A stretch of DNA of 64,000 nucleotides from CAZSDU01 sp964605775 (GTDB lineage Bacteria; Bacteroidota; Bacteroidia; Bacteroidales; FEN-979): NCBI GenBank assembly GCA_964605775.1, contig CAZSDU010000006.1, positions 49,443 through 113,442 of the forward strand. Reading direction: 5' to 3'. A program made the translations under genes and the position numbers. Positions 34,390 to 42,743 of the stretch are shown here, piece by piece. Numbering within the stretch: the stretch's first letter is position 1; each line of letters opens with the position of its first letter. The notes under the pieces are model-generated. The model did no database searches. It was given only the letters and a program-made list of their open reading frames with translations, and was not told the DNA's origin.

Positions 34390-35313
34390 ATGACAAAAGT
34401 AATGGTTGCTACCGACAAACCTTTTGCTCCAGTTGCAGTAAAAGGAATTAGAAATGTAGTGGAAAATGCCGGCTTTGAATTAATTCTTCTGGAGAATTAC
34501 ACCAGTCAGGAGGATCTGATCAAAGCGGTAGCTGATGTGGATGCGCTGATTATCAGAAGTGATAAAGCCGATCAGGCAGTGATCGAAGCAGGAAAAAATT
34601 TAAAGATTGTCGTCAGGGCCGGTGCAGGTTATGACAATATTGACCTGGCTGCTGCTACCTCAAAAGGGGTTGTTGCCATGAATACACCAGGACAAAATTC
34701 AAATGCTGTGGCTGAGCTCGCGATGGGGTTGATGGTTTACCATGCCCGTAACTTTTTCAACGGCAAGTCAGGTTCTGAGCTGATGGGAAAAAACCTGGGT
34801 ATTCATGCCTATGGCTTTGTGGGAAAGAATGTTTCCCGAATTGCCAAAGGTTTTGGAATGAGCATTTATGCTTATGATCCTTTCGTGTCAAAAGCTGACA
34901 TTGAAAAAGATGGTGTGATCGCTTTGGATACTGTCGCCGAACTTTACGGTAAATGCCAGTATATATCCCTGCATATTCCTGCCAATAATCATACCAGACA
35001 ATCCATCAACTTTGACCTGCTGTCAGCAATGCCTGTGCCGGCATGTCTTGTCAATACTGCAAGGGCGGAGGTCATTCATGAAACCGATTTGTTGAAAATG
35101 TTTCAGGAACGCAAAGACTTTGCTTATCTTACCGATGTTGAACCAACCAACAAAGCAGACATTGAAGCCAATTTCAGAACCAGGTATTTCTCCACCCCGA
35201 AAAAGATGGGAGCTCAGACGGAAGAGGCCAATATCAATGCTGGTATTGCAGCGGCCAGACAAATCGTGAACTTTATTAAAAACGGAGATAAAACATTCCA
35301 GGTCAACAAGTGA
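34390..35313 (+). CDS. serA: D-3-phosphoglycerate dehydrogenase, short form with Lys at the catalytic His position
   Basis: First step of serine synthesis: oxidation of 3-phosphoglycerate with NAD. 307 residues, lacking the ACT and ASB regulatory domains, so no serine feedback through ACT is expected. The Rossmann turn reads HAYGFVG in place of GxGxxG. Catalytic Arg225 (NTARAEV) and Glu251 (DVEP) are present, but where most relatives have His in TPHxGA this protein has TPKKMGA, so Lys271 or Lys272 takes the place. The same change defines a known short subclass shared by Bacteroides and Entamoeba. It sits between serC and a four-helix-bundle gene. Confidence 0.93.
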   Translation: MTKVMVATDKPFAPVAVKGIRNVVENAGFELILLENYTSQEDLIKAVADVDALIIRSDKADQAVIEAGKNLKIVVRAGAGYDNIDLAAATSKGVVAMNTPGQNSNAVAELAMGLMVYHARNFFNGKSGSELMGKNLGIHAYGFVGKNVSRIAKGFGMSIYAYDPFVSKADIEKDGVIALDTVAELYGKCQYISLHIPANNHTRQSINFDLLSAMPVPACLVNTARAEVIHETDLLKMFQERKDFAYLTDVEPTNKADIEANFRTRYFSTPKKMGAQTEEANINAGIAAARQIVNFIKNGDKTFQVNK

Positions 35314-35365
35314 GATATTATATCATCCGCTTCTCTTAAACTCATATTTTATTGACATTAAAGCC

Positions 35366-35797
35366 ATGGAAAACGAACACGAAAGACCGACCACATTCTT
35401 CAGATTTGAAGACCTGAGAATCTACCATAAGGCCCTGGAATACGTCAATTGGGTTTATATCATGTCAAGGAAGACTGACCATGATCTCTTTGCAAAATCG
35501 TTTTTTGAACGGTTCCTGGCATCTGCCAACGGAATTGCTTTGAATATCGCCGAAGGATCGTCGAGAAATAAGAGTCAGTTTGTATATTATCTGAAAATGG
35601 CAAAAAGTTCTGTCAGGGAGTGTGTAGTTATTTCGACCATTGCCAGAAACCAGAAATTTATTCAGCCTGAAGCCTACGATGATTCAAAAAATCATCTGAT
35701 GGAGATGACTAAAATGATTGGTGCCCTGATCGGATCACTGCAACGCAGTGTAAAACCCGGTGAGCATGATGATGAAGAAGAAGTTGATGACATTTGA
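35366..35797 (+). CDS. Four-helix-bundle protein (S23/IVP family)
   Basis: 143 residues of the family first seen encoded in 23S rRNA intervening sequences. FEDLRIYHKALEYVNWVY, ANGIALNIAEGSSR and YLKMAKSSVRECV are typical. The acidic tail (HDDEEEVDD) is unusual. Members often form homopentamers; the function is unknown. There is no rRNA nearby: the gene lies in the serine operon, 52 nt after serA and 36 nt before DUF1015, the two genes I expect to be adjacent. It therefore looks like an inserted but maintained gene. Confidence 0.88.
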   Translation: MENEHERPTTFFRFEDLRIYHKALEYVNWVYIMSRKTDHDLFAKSFFERFLASANGIALNIAEGSSRNKSQFVYYLKMAKSSVRECVVISTIARNQKFIQPEAYDDSKNHLMEMTKMIGALIGSLQRSVKPGEHDDEEEVDDI

Positions 35798-35833
35798 TCT
35801 CCCTGTAACCTTAACTTTTAAATTAAATTAAAA

Positions 35834-37081
35834 ATGGCTATTTTGAAAGCTTTCAAAGGCCTGAGACCACCTAAGGAAATCTCCAAAGAGCTCGCCTCAA
35901 GGCCTTATGACGTTCTGAACTCGGAAGAAGCAAGAGCAGAATCAAAAGGGAATCCCTATTCTCTCCTCCATATCATTAAACCTGAAATTGATCTTCCTGC
36001 AGATATTGATATCCACGCTCAAGCTGTTTATGATAAAGCCAGGGAAAATTTTGAAATGTTTCAAAATAACGGATGGCTTATACAGGATGAATGTGATATG
36101 CTCTACATCTATGCTCAGACCATGAACGGGAAAACCCAATATGGCATCGTTGGCTGTGCAGCTGTTGATGACTATATGAAAGGGATCATAAAAAAACACG
36201 AACTGACCCGAAAAGACAAAGAAGAAGACCGGATGAAGCATGTTCGCATCACCAATGCCAACATGGAGCCTGTTTTTTTCACTTATCCTGCTATTCCTGA
36301 AATAGATCGCATTGTTTCTGACTTTGTTAGTAAAAATTCAGCGGCATACGATTTTATTGCCCAAGACGGAGTGGGGCATCAGTTCTGGGTAATCCGCGAT
36401 GAATTTATCATACATAAGCTCATTGAGCTATTCAGCCGTATCCCTTTTACCTATGTCGCTGATGGTCATCATCGCACAGCCGCTGCAGCCCTGGTCGGGA
36501 ACGAGAAAAAGATGAATAATCCGGGACATACAGGTAAAGAGGAATACAATTATTTTCTTGCCGTTCATTTTCCAGATAACCAGCTATCCATCATTGACTA
36601 CAACCGGGTGGTCAGGGATCTGAATGGATTGACCCCTGAAGATTTTATCCTAAAGCTGGAAACTGTCTTTGAGATTGAATGCAAGGGTAAAACCATATAT
36701 AAACCTGATCAACTCCATAATTTCGGCTTGTATCTCGAGGAGAAATGGTATTCCCTTATGGCAAAACCTGGCACTTACAATGATTTGGATCCGATCGGAG
36801 TACTCGATGTGACGATTCTTTCCCGTCTAGTCCTGGATCAGATTTTGAACATCAAAGATCTCAGGACTTCAGACAGGATTGATTTTGTTGGGGGAATCCG
36901 TGGCCTGGGAGAGCTGGTTAAAAGGGTTGACAGCGGAGAGATGAAGGCTGCTTTCGCACTTTATCCGGTGTCCATGAAACAACTCATCGATATTGCAGAT
37001 TCTGGGAATATCATGCCACCAAAAACCACCTGGTTTGAGCCAAAACTGAGATCAGGTCTGGTGATACACAAGCTCGATTAG
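35834..37081 (+). CDS. DUF1015 family protein, serine-operon associated
   Basis: 415 residues of a conserved family with unknown reaction. AFKGLRPPKEISKELASRPYDVLNSEEAR at the start is the family opening, and YVADGHHRTAAAA is the conserved core motif that could bind metal or phosphate. Other conserved segments are PVFFTYP and DFVGGIRGL. It often lies behind serA in Bacteroidota and other anaerobes, which points to a link with serine or phosphoserine metabolism; that is inference from recalled context. Last gene of the operon; no terminator hairpin was seen after it. Confidence 0.88.
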   Translation: MAILKAFKGLRPPKEISKELASRPYDVLNSEEARAESKGNPYSLLHIIKPEIDLPADIDIHAQAVYDKARENFEMFQNNGWLIQDECDMLYIYAQTMNGKTQYGIVGCAAVDDYMKGIIKKHELTRKDKEEDRMKHVRITNANMEPVFFTYPAIPEIDRIVSDFVSKNSAAYDFIAQDGVGHQFWVIRDEFIIHKLIELFSRIPFTYVADGHHRTAAAALVGNEKKMNNPGHTGKEEYNYFLAVHFPDNQLSIIDYNRVVRDLNGLTPEDFILKLETVFEIECKGKTIYKPDQLHNFGLYLEEKWYSLMAKPGTYNDLDPIGVLDVTILSRLVLDQILNIKDLRTSDRIDFVGGIRGLGELVKRVDSGEMKAAFALYPVSMKQLIDIADSGNIMPPKTTWFEPKLRSGLVIHKLD

Positions 37082-37098
37082 TCTAAGGCAATCCGCCA

Positions 37099-38955
37099 TT
37101 AATCATTCATGTATTCACTGAATACAACCTGAAGATAGGCTTTCCCTTCTGTTTTGATGCTGTCAGGCGTATCGGGATTTGTCCACCAGTAATAAAAATC
37201 CGGACCTTTATCATAAGTAAAATAAGCGTCCTGTCGTATCCAGCCCAATCCGTCTTCTGTAGTATAATAGGCGAAGTCAGAAACATAGGGATTGAAAAGG
37301 TTTTTACTGAAATGAAATGATTTCCCGGAAAGGTTCAGTTGTCCAAGTAAAGTGGCTGCCATGTCATGCTGATTTCCAAGTTTATGCCATTTTATCCCCT
37401 GAAATTCATCCTTGATCACATTCCCATAAAATAAAAGCGGGATTCTATGATATTCCCGGGTGTTCGGATGCCAGTTATAATAAGAATTATGACTATGGTC
37501 GGCTACAATAATAAAAAGGGTATTGTTGAACCATGACCTGGATTTTGCATGTCTAAAAAACTCACCGAGGGTGTGATCTGTGTAATATGCTGCATTAATG
37601 TATTCCCTTTCATTATCTCCCCATGTCAACGGTTTAGGAAAAGGCTGGTCCCAGGGAGAATGTGTACTGAGTGTAAACAATGAAGAAAAAAATGGCTGCT
37701 TCATTTTATCCAGGTCTTTCAACATAAAGCTAAGGGTGAATTCATCATGGATTCCAAGTTTACCCCTGGGGATGGTTTTAGGAAAATCCTTTCCTTCCAT
37801 GATTCGGTCAAAACCATTGAAGATCATGTAACTTTTTATGTTCCCGTAGATCAGTTGTCCTCCAAAATAAAAGGAAGTTGAATAACCCTGTGCTTTCAAG
37901 ACACTAACAAGACTGGGCAGTTTAACAAATTTATCAGGCTGAACCGTGATTGAACTAACGGGATGGGATGGGAAGCCACTGAAAATGGATGCCATCCCCT
38001 GTTCTGAACGGGAGCCAGAAGCATAAATCTGGTCAAATAAAATCCCGTTTTTCTCCAGCTTTTTGAATTCCTGTGTAATTCCTGGCTTTCCCCCCAGGGA
38101 TTCGATCAGATCCGCTGACCAGCTTTCCAGGATCAATAGAACCATATTCGGCCTTGTTGTAGTGAGAATTGAAATACTGGTATCTTTCGGTACTTGATAA
38201 ATCTTTTCGATAATCAATTTGGCTTTTGCAGCCTCCATAAACACATATGGATTATCATTGAAGTTTTTCAGATTTTCAAAGATGCTGATGTACAAATTGA
38301 AAAGATTATTGACAGATGAAATATTCAGGATATTATAACCCGAAAAGTATGATTGACTTTGATTGATAGGAATTTGCTGAAATCCGCCTCTCATACCTAA
38401 AAATAAAATAATGGGAGTCAGAATAATAAAGGGAATTTTGGCATACCAGGTGATTTTTCCCGGAGAAATTTTCATAGAAACCCATCGGAAATAAACATAA
38501 ATTCCTGAAAATGAAAGAATTAAAAAGATAAAAACCAAAATAAAGAAAGTCCCGGTTTCCGCAGAATTGTATATTTCTGATGGATGCCTAAGGTAATTGA
38601 TGACCTTATACGTAAGTTTTGTTTTCCATTCGGCGTAAATCCCCATCTCAGCTGTTGCGGTCAGGCTATAGATGACAATGACCAGGCTGGCATAAATTTT
38701 ATTCACTACCACCAACCAATTCCGTTGGTGAAAGGTTTGTATAACAAATAAAAGAAATGGCAGTAACAGAATATAACAGGTAGTTGCCAGATCAAGCTTA
38801 AAAGAGTACAAAAAAACGCCTGCCAATTCATCCAGACCGATTTTTTCGACCCATATGATTTTAAGATAGTAAATCAGGAATACCAGGCGGGTTAAGTTGA
38901 AAAACAAAATCCAGAATACAATTTGCCTGGTAAAAGCAAGCAGAATTCTTTTCAT
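37099..38955 (-). CDS. LTA synthase-type sulfatase-fold membrane protein
   Basis: 618 residues from the ATG at 38955; an ATG at 38964 is in frame but would sit at the predicted transcription start. The N-terminal ~200 residues form five membrane helices and the C-terminal part is an extracellular/periplasmic alkaline-phosphatase fold with LLILESWSADLIESLGG (metal site), IIVADHSHNSY and a late His. Family relatives transfer phosphoglycerol or phosphoethanolamine groups. The nucleophile, usually Thr in GxRTxxG, reads GSRSEQG, so Ser317 stands there. As this is a diderm, the product is unlikely to be lipoteichoic acid; an envelope glycan or lipid is more likely. Single-gene unit. Confidence 0.85.
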   Translation of the reverse strand: MKRILLAFTRQIVFWILFFNLTRLVFLIYYLKIIWVEKIGLDELAGVFLYSFKLDLATTCYILLLPFLLFVIQTFHQRNWLVVVNKIYASLVIVIYSLTATAEMGIYAEWKTKLTYKVINYLRHPSEIYNSAETGTFFILVFIFLILSFSGIYVYFRWVSMKISPGKITWYAKIPFIILTPIILFLGMRGGFQQIPINQSQSYFSGYNILNISSVNNLFNLYISIFENLKNFNDNPYVFMEAAKAKLIIEKIYQVPKDTSISILTTTRPNMVLLILESWSADLIESLGGKPGITQEFKKLEKNGILFDQIYASGSRSEQGMASIFSGFPSHPVSSITVQPDKFVKLPSLVSVLKAQGYSTSFYFGGQLIYGNIKSYMIFNGFDRIMEGKDFPKTIPRGKLGIHDEFTLSFMLKDLDKMKQPFFSSLFTLSTHSPWDQPFPKPLTWGDNEREYINAAYYTDHTLGEFFRHAKSRSWFNNTLFIIVADHSHNSYYNWHPNTREYHRIPLLFYGNVIKDEFQGIKWHKLGNQHDMAATLLGQLNLSGKSFHFSKNLFNPYVSDFAYYTTEDGLGWIRQDAYFTYDKGPDFYYWWTNPDTPDSIKTEGKAYLQVVFSEYMND

Positions 38956-38970
38956 AACAACCATAAACTG

Positions 38971-39001
38971 CAAAGGTAAGGTTTAAAGAATAACCTTACA
39001 A
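38971..39001 (-). promoter_or_regulatory. Promoter of the LTA synthase-type gene (-33 and -7 elements)
   Basis: Minus strand TTG (38999-39001), a 20-nt spacer, then TACCTTTG (38971-38978). Transcription would start close to 38964, which favours the ATG at 38955. Confidence 0.6.
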
Positions 39002-39005
39002 TTTG

Positions 39006-39013
39006 TATATTTG
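39006..39013 (+). promoter_or_regulatory. Candidate -7 promoter element for the YggS-type gene
   Basis: TATATTTG fits TAnnTTTG, 23 nt before the ATG at 39037. It lies back to back with the minus-strand promoter. Confidence 0.5.
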
Positions 39014-39036
39014 TCCGTTTCCATCGGATAACATAA

Positions 39037-39708
39037 ATGGAAGTTTCAGAAAATATTCAACGCATCAAAGCGGAAATCGGGGATCATATAAAGCTTATTG
39101 CTGTTTCCAAGAACAGAAGCAGCAAGGAAATTCTTGCTGCTTACCAGGCCGGACAAAAGCAATTCGGGGAAAACAAGGTTCAGGAACTTGTGAAGAAATA
39201 TCACGAACTGCCGAAAGATATCGAATGGCATTTACTCGGTCATTTGCAAACCAATAAAGTGAAGTATGTCTCTTCTTTTATTTCTATGATCCAGAGTGTT
39301 GACAGCGTGAAGCTATTACATGAAATCAATAAAGAAGGGATCAAATCGGGTCGCATCATTCCTTGTTTACTTCAGTTTCATATCGCCTGTGAAGAGACAA
39401 AATTCGGGATGAATATGGAGGAGGCAAAAGCCTTACTGGAATCTCCCCTATTTCATTCCCTGCACAGCATCTGCATTTCAGGTGTTATGGGCATGGCATC
39501 ATTCACTGACCATGCTGCTCGGATCAGAAAGGAATTTCAGTTACTCAGACATTATTTTTCAATGCTCAAGGCGAACTATTTCAAGGATAATGACGATTTT
39601 TGTGAAATTTCAATGGGAATGTCTGATGATTATCTTTTTGCCATTGAGGAAGGTAGTACCATGATCCGGATTGGCACTAAATTATTCGGAGAAAAAACCT
39701 GGCTTTAA
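39037..39708 (+). CDS. YggS/PROSC family PLP homeostasis protein
   Basis: 223-residue TIM-barrel PLP-binding protein without known catalysis; the family controls free PLP levels. LIAVSKNRSSKEI holds the PLP lysine, followed by FGENKVQELVKK, WHLLGHLQTNKVKY (usual WHFIGxLQxNK) and C-terminal SMGMSDDYLFAIEEGSTMIRIGTKLFG (usual SMGMSxDxxxAIxxGxTxVRIGxxLFG). The DUF3298 gene starts 11 nt after its stop. Confidence 0.93.
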   Translation: MEVSENIQRIKAEIGDHIKLIAVSKNRSSKEILAAYQAGQKQFGENKVQELVKKYHELPKDIEWHLLGHLQTNKVKYVSSFISMIQSVDSVKLLHEINKEGIKSGRIIPCLLQFHIACEETKFGMNMEEAKALLESPLFHSLHSICISGVMGMASFTDHAARIRKEFQLLRHYFSMLKANYFKDNDDFCEISMGMSDDYLFAIEEGSTMIRIGTKLFGEKTWL

Positions 39709-39719
39709 TATCCTGAAGT

Positions 39720-40823
39720 ATGAAAAAAATTATCCTTCTCTGCCTTTTCGCATTGACCTTTCCTGCCACAACAATTGCACAGAACACCCTTCCCCGGCAA
39801 GGTTATTTTCATTTTAGCGGCACCCTGGGGGAAAAGATTCAGGCCACGCTGGATTTGATCAAGATAAACGACAGTTTATATGGTGATTTAACTTATTCAT
39901 TTTTCTCCGATAATCAAGCAGAACATCACATTTTTTATGGGCAGAGTAAACAACTTTCGGGCAAAATGATCAATGCTGATCATTTTCGTATGAAAGAGGT
40001 TTCTTCAGAAGAAGGCAATGTCTTTTCCGGAAAATTTCTTAACAGCAATACCATCAGCGGAAGTTGGGAAACCGTGAAAAAGGAAAAAATCCCGTTTAAA
40101 TTCTATGAGAAATATGCTGAAGGTTCAGTCCAATTTAACCTTTACCATGAAAAATCAGTTAGACATCTTGTCAAGAAACCCAAATCTCCTCAGGCAAGCA
40201 TTGATCTTCTGATTTTACTACCCGGTGAGTCGAGCAATACCGTCTTATCCGACACCTTGAGAGGCATGATGCTGCAATCCTATTTTGGCCATAGCACCAA
40301 GTCTACTTCGGAGGAAATGATTAAAGAAATGAAAGAAGTGTTTTTCAACAATTATATTGAAAGCAACGAACAAATATTCAAGGAGCATCCTGATGGGGGG
40401 AATTTTAACTGGGAACTTTCAAAGTTTATTCATATTACCAATAATGATCAATATCTGCTGACCTATTATATTCTGACATATGCATTTACCGGTGGGGCCC
40501 ATGGACTTGAAACACATGATTACTATTCCATAGATTTAAGAAATGGTGAAAAAATTCAACTTAAGGATGTCATCATGCCTGGAACAGAAATTGAGCTTAT
40601 ATCACTGCTCACCAAAAAACTCAAAGAGATCATTGGATTATCCTCAGACCAGAAACTCACCGAATCCGGATATTTTTCCGATGAAGTCAAACCCAATGAG
40701 AATTTTTATGTCACCAAAAACGGAATGGGTTTTTTTTATAACCATTACGAATTGGCCCCGTATTCATTTGGGTTGACTGACATTTTCCTGAGCTATTCTG
40801 AATTAAAAGGAATTGTTAGGTAA
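39720..40823 (+). CDS. Secreted DUF3298 (RsiV-like domain) protein
   Basis: 367 residues. Signal peptide MKKIILLCLFALTFPATTIAQ. The N-terminal half is beta-rich with repeated Gly-Thr turns (FSGTLGEKIQATLDL, ISGSWETVKKEK). The C-terminal half is a DUF4163/DUF3298 pair: YILTYAFTGGAHGLE, then a typical ending FYNHYELAPYSFG. In RsiV the domain binds lysozyme, but this protein lacks a transmembrane anti-sigma part, so only the fold is claimed. Its stop abuts the prmC stop on the other strand with no gap. Confidence 0.8.
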   Translation: MKKIILLCLFALTFPATTIAQNTLPRQGYFHFSGTLGEKIQATLDLIKINDSLYGDLTYSFFSDNQAEHHIFYGQSKQLSGKMINADHFRMKEVSSEEGNVFSGKFLNSNTISGSWETVKKEKIPFKFYEKYAEGSVQFNLYHEKSVRHLVKKPKSPQASIDLLILLPGESSNTVLSDTLRGMMLQSYFGHSTKSTSEEMIKEMKEVFFNNYIESNEQIFKEHPDGGNFNWELSKFIHITNNDQYLLTYYILTYAFTGGAHGLETHDYYSIDLRNGEKIQLKDVIMPGTEIELISLLTKKLKEIIGLSSDQKLTESGYFSDEVKPNENFYVTKNGMGFFYNHYELAPYSFGLTDIFLSYSELKGIVR

Positions 40824-41726
40824 TCATTTGAGATCGGCATACCAGTATGAAGTATCATCGAACCTGGGTTTTACTTCTGCTTTTACCAAACGGTCTTTTC
40901 CATGGATATCTTTAAGGACTTCCACTTTCTCGAATCCTTTTCCCATAAGCATTGTCCGTATAGGATTTCCAAACCTTTCATTGATCTCAAGATACAAGTT
41001 CCCAGGTCTTATCAGATGTCTCAAGGCAAAATCAGAGATGGCCTTATAAAATATCAGTGGATCCTGATCGGGGACAAACAGCGCCACTGGTGGTTCAAAG
41101 TCGATGACATTGTGCTGCATTACACCGCGTTCTGATTCAAGTACATACGGAGGATTACTTACGATTACATCAAATTTTTTGCTTTCATCCATGCTGTCGT
41201 AACCAAGGATGTCAAATTGTTGAAAGTCAATCTTGCAGTTATGTTTAACCGCATTAAGTTTGGCCACAGAAAGTGATTTATCGGAAATATCTATGGCAGT
41301 AACCAGCGCATAAGGGAGCCTCAGCTTCAGGTCAATGGCAATGATCCCTGATCCAGTACCGATGTCGAGTATGGAAAGATCCTGATATTTGCTGTTCATC
41401 TGATCGTGAAAAACCAACAGACAAAGCTCTTCCGTTTCCTGGCGTGGAATGAGCACATCCGGGGAAAGGAAGTATTCATGCCCATTGAACCAGGTTTTCG
41501 AGATGATATATTGTATGGGTTTGTGGGTTTTTAGTTCTTCCAGAGCATGGAGGAAAAAGGCAGATTGTTCATCTGGCAATACTGTATCCAAAGCTGTATT
41601 TAATTGGATTTTTGTCCAGGAAAGATAGGTTTCGAAGAGTAAATAAACAAACTGCCTGACCTCCCTTTCCTCATAAATGGAAGTAAGTTGAAATCTAAAT
41701 GTTTCGATAATATTTTTTACAGTCAC
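40824..41726 (-). CDS. prmC: Peptide chain release factor N5-glutamine methyltransferase
   Basis: SAM-dependent enzyme methylating the GGQ glutamine of release factors. 300 residues with GTG start. The N-terminal helical domain (1-85) includes KPIQYIISKTWFNG, then LIPRQETEELC, SAM motif I ILDIGTGSGIIAIDL, and the catalytic motif VSNPPYV. No ATG lies upstream in frame, and the conserved N-terminal helices need the region just after GTG, so GTG is accepted. Divergent from the YigZ-like gene across 50 nt. Confidence 0.93.
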   Translation of the reverse strand: MTVKNIIETFRFQLTSIYEEREVRQFVYLLFETYLSWTKIQLNTALDTVLPDEQSAFFLHALEELKTHKPIQYIISKTWFNGHEYFLSPDVLIPRQETEELCLLVFHDQMNSKYQDLSILDIGTGSGIIAIDLKLRLPYALVTAIDISDKSLSVAKLNAVKHNCKIDFQQFDILGYDSMDESKKFDVIVSNPPYVLESERGVMQHNVIDFEPPVALFVPDQDPLIFYKAISDFALRHLIRPGNLYLEINERFGNPIRTMLMGKGFEKVEVLKDIHGKDRLVKAEVKPRFDDTSYWYADLK

Positions 41727-41776
41727 AAGGAGGAAATGAATGCCTCTAAATTAAAAATAAAAGTAATTTAGCTGAC

Positions 41777-42388
41777 ATGATAAATGTTTCTGACTCCTAT
41801 CTAACCATTGCCGGCGAATCCAGTGGAAGTTATCGTGAAAGAGCCAGTAAATTCATTGCCATTGCTTATCCGGTAAGTCATGAGTCAGAAATCAGGAACA
41901 GGCTGGAGTATCTTCGAAAAAAATATCACGATGCCAATCATTTCTGTTATGCCTACCGCATAGGTCATGAGCATCCGGTATACCGTGTCAATGATGACGG
42001 GGAGCCCCCAGGCTCTGCTGGAAAACCTATTTATAGTCAAATCCTATCGAACAATCTTACAGACCTGTTGATTGTTGTAATCCGCTATTTTGGAGGTAAA
42101 AAGCTGGGAATCCCTGGTCTTATCAATGCTTACCGTACTTCTGCGAAAGATGCCCTTGCGCAGGCCCAAATCGTAACCAGGCACTTATGGGAGGACCTCT
42201 TCATTCAGTTCCCCTACCCATTAATGAACGAAGTGATGCATATTTTAAAAGATGAAGATGCAAAAATCAAAATATTGCCTGCTGAAGACCGATGTAACAT
42301 CCATTTCTCAGTCTTCAAAAGCAGAACAGAAGAGGTAAAATCGAGGTTGAACATTTTAAACGGACTAATAATCAATACAATGCCATGA
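41777..42388 (+). CDS. YigZ/IMPACT family protein
   Basis: 203 residues. The N-terminal IMPACT domain has SKFIAIAYPVSHESE, HFCYAYRIG, the family block DDGEPPGSAGKPI and VIRYFGGKKLGIPGLINAY. A C-terminal ferredoxin-like DUF1949 domain follows (about 135-203). Eukaryotic IMPACT modulates Gcn2; the bacterial role is unknown, with links to translation suggested. Divergent from prmC, which also acts on translation. Confidence 0.93.
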   Translation: MINVSDSYLTIAGESSGSYRERASKFIAIAYPVSHESEIRNRLEYLRKKYHDANHFCYAYRIGHEHPVYRVNDDGEPPGSAGKPIYSQILSNNLTDLLIVVIRYFGGKKLGIPGLINAYRTSAKDALAQAQIVTRHLWEDLFIQFPYPLMNEVMHILKDEDAKIKILPAEDRCNIHFSVFKSRTEEVKSRLNILNGLIINTMP

Positions 42389-42743
42389 TTTTGAATACAA
42401 AACAAGTTTAGAATTGCTAACTATCTGGATCATAATGAACATGAAATTTAGAGGAATTATAAATAGTAACTAAAAAATGATATGATTACATAGCAATGCT
42501 CTGAAATAATGGTCAATAAGCAAATCCAGGAGTTAAATAAATGAAGAAAATTGAATTTTTATAGTGTTTTTTTCTTATAAATCAAGGATAAATAATTTTT
42601 TTTATAAACTTTTTTTTCTAAAATTTGTTAATTAAATCAAGCATTCTTTCTGGCCCTGGTTTATGGCTTGCGGACATAAATCAAAACCTTGATAATCATT
42701 TTTTAATATTGGCTCTGTTTAATCTTTCAAGGTCGTTCTGTTA
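42389..42743. other. 355-bp AT-rich intergenic region upstream of dnaA
   Basis: The only gene-free stretch above 300 bp. 42541-42640 is extremely AT-rich with long T runs and near-repeats TTATAAA at about 42576 and 42602. No good DnaA box (TTATNCACA) was seen on either strand, so an origin is not supported. No hairpin terminator after the YigZ-like gene, no open frame of note and no clean TAnnTTTG promoter were found; TTTAATCTTTC just before dnaA is only a partial match. Confidence 0.5.

Noticed and set aside
14879..39001. Recurring CAAAGGTA-like short repeats between genes
   Set aside because: They are the reverse complement of the TAnnTTTG promoter element and sit in front of genes, so they are promoters and not a repeat family.
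42389..42743. Chromosomal origin upstream of dnaA
   Set aside because: AT-rich, but no TTATNCACA-type DnaA boxes on either strand beyond loose matches with at least two mismatches. Kept only as an unexplained gap.
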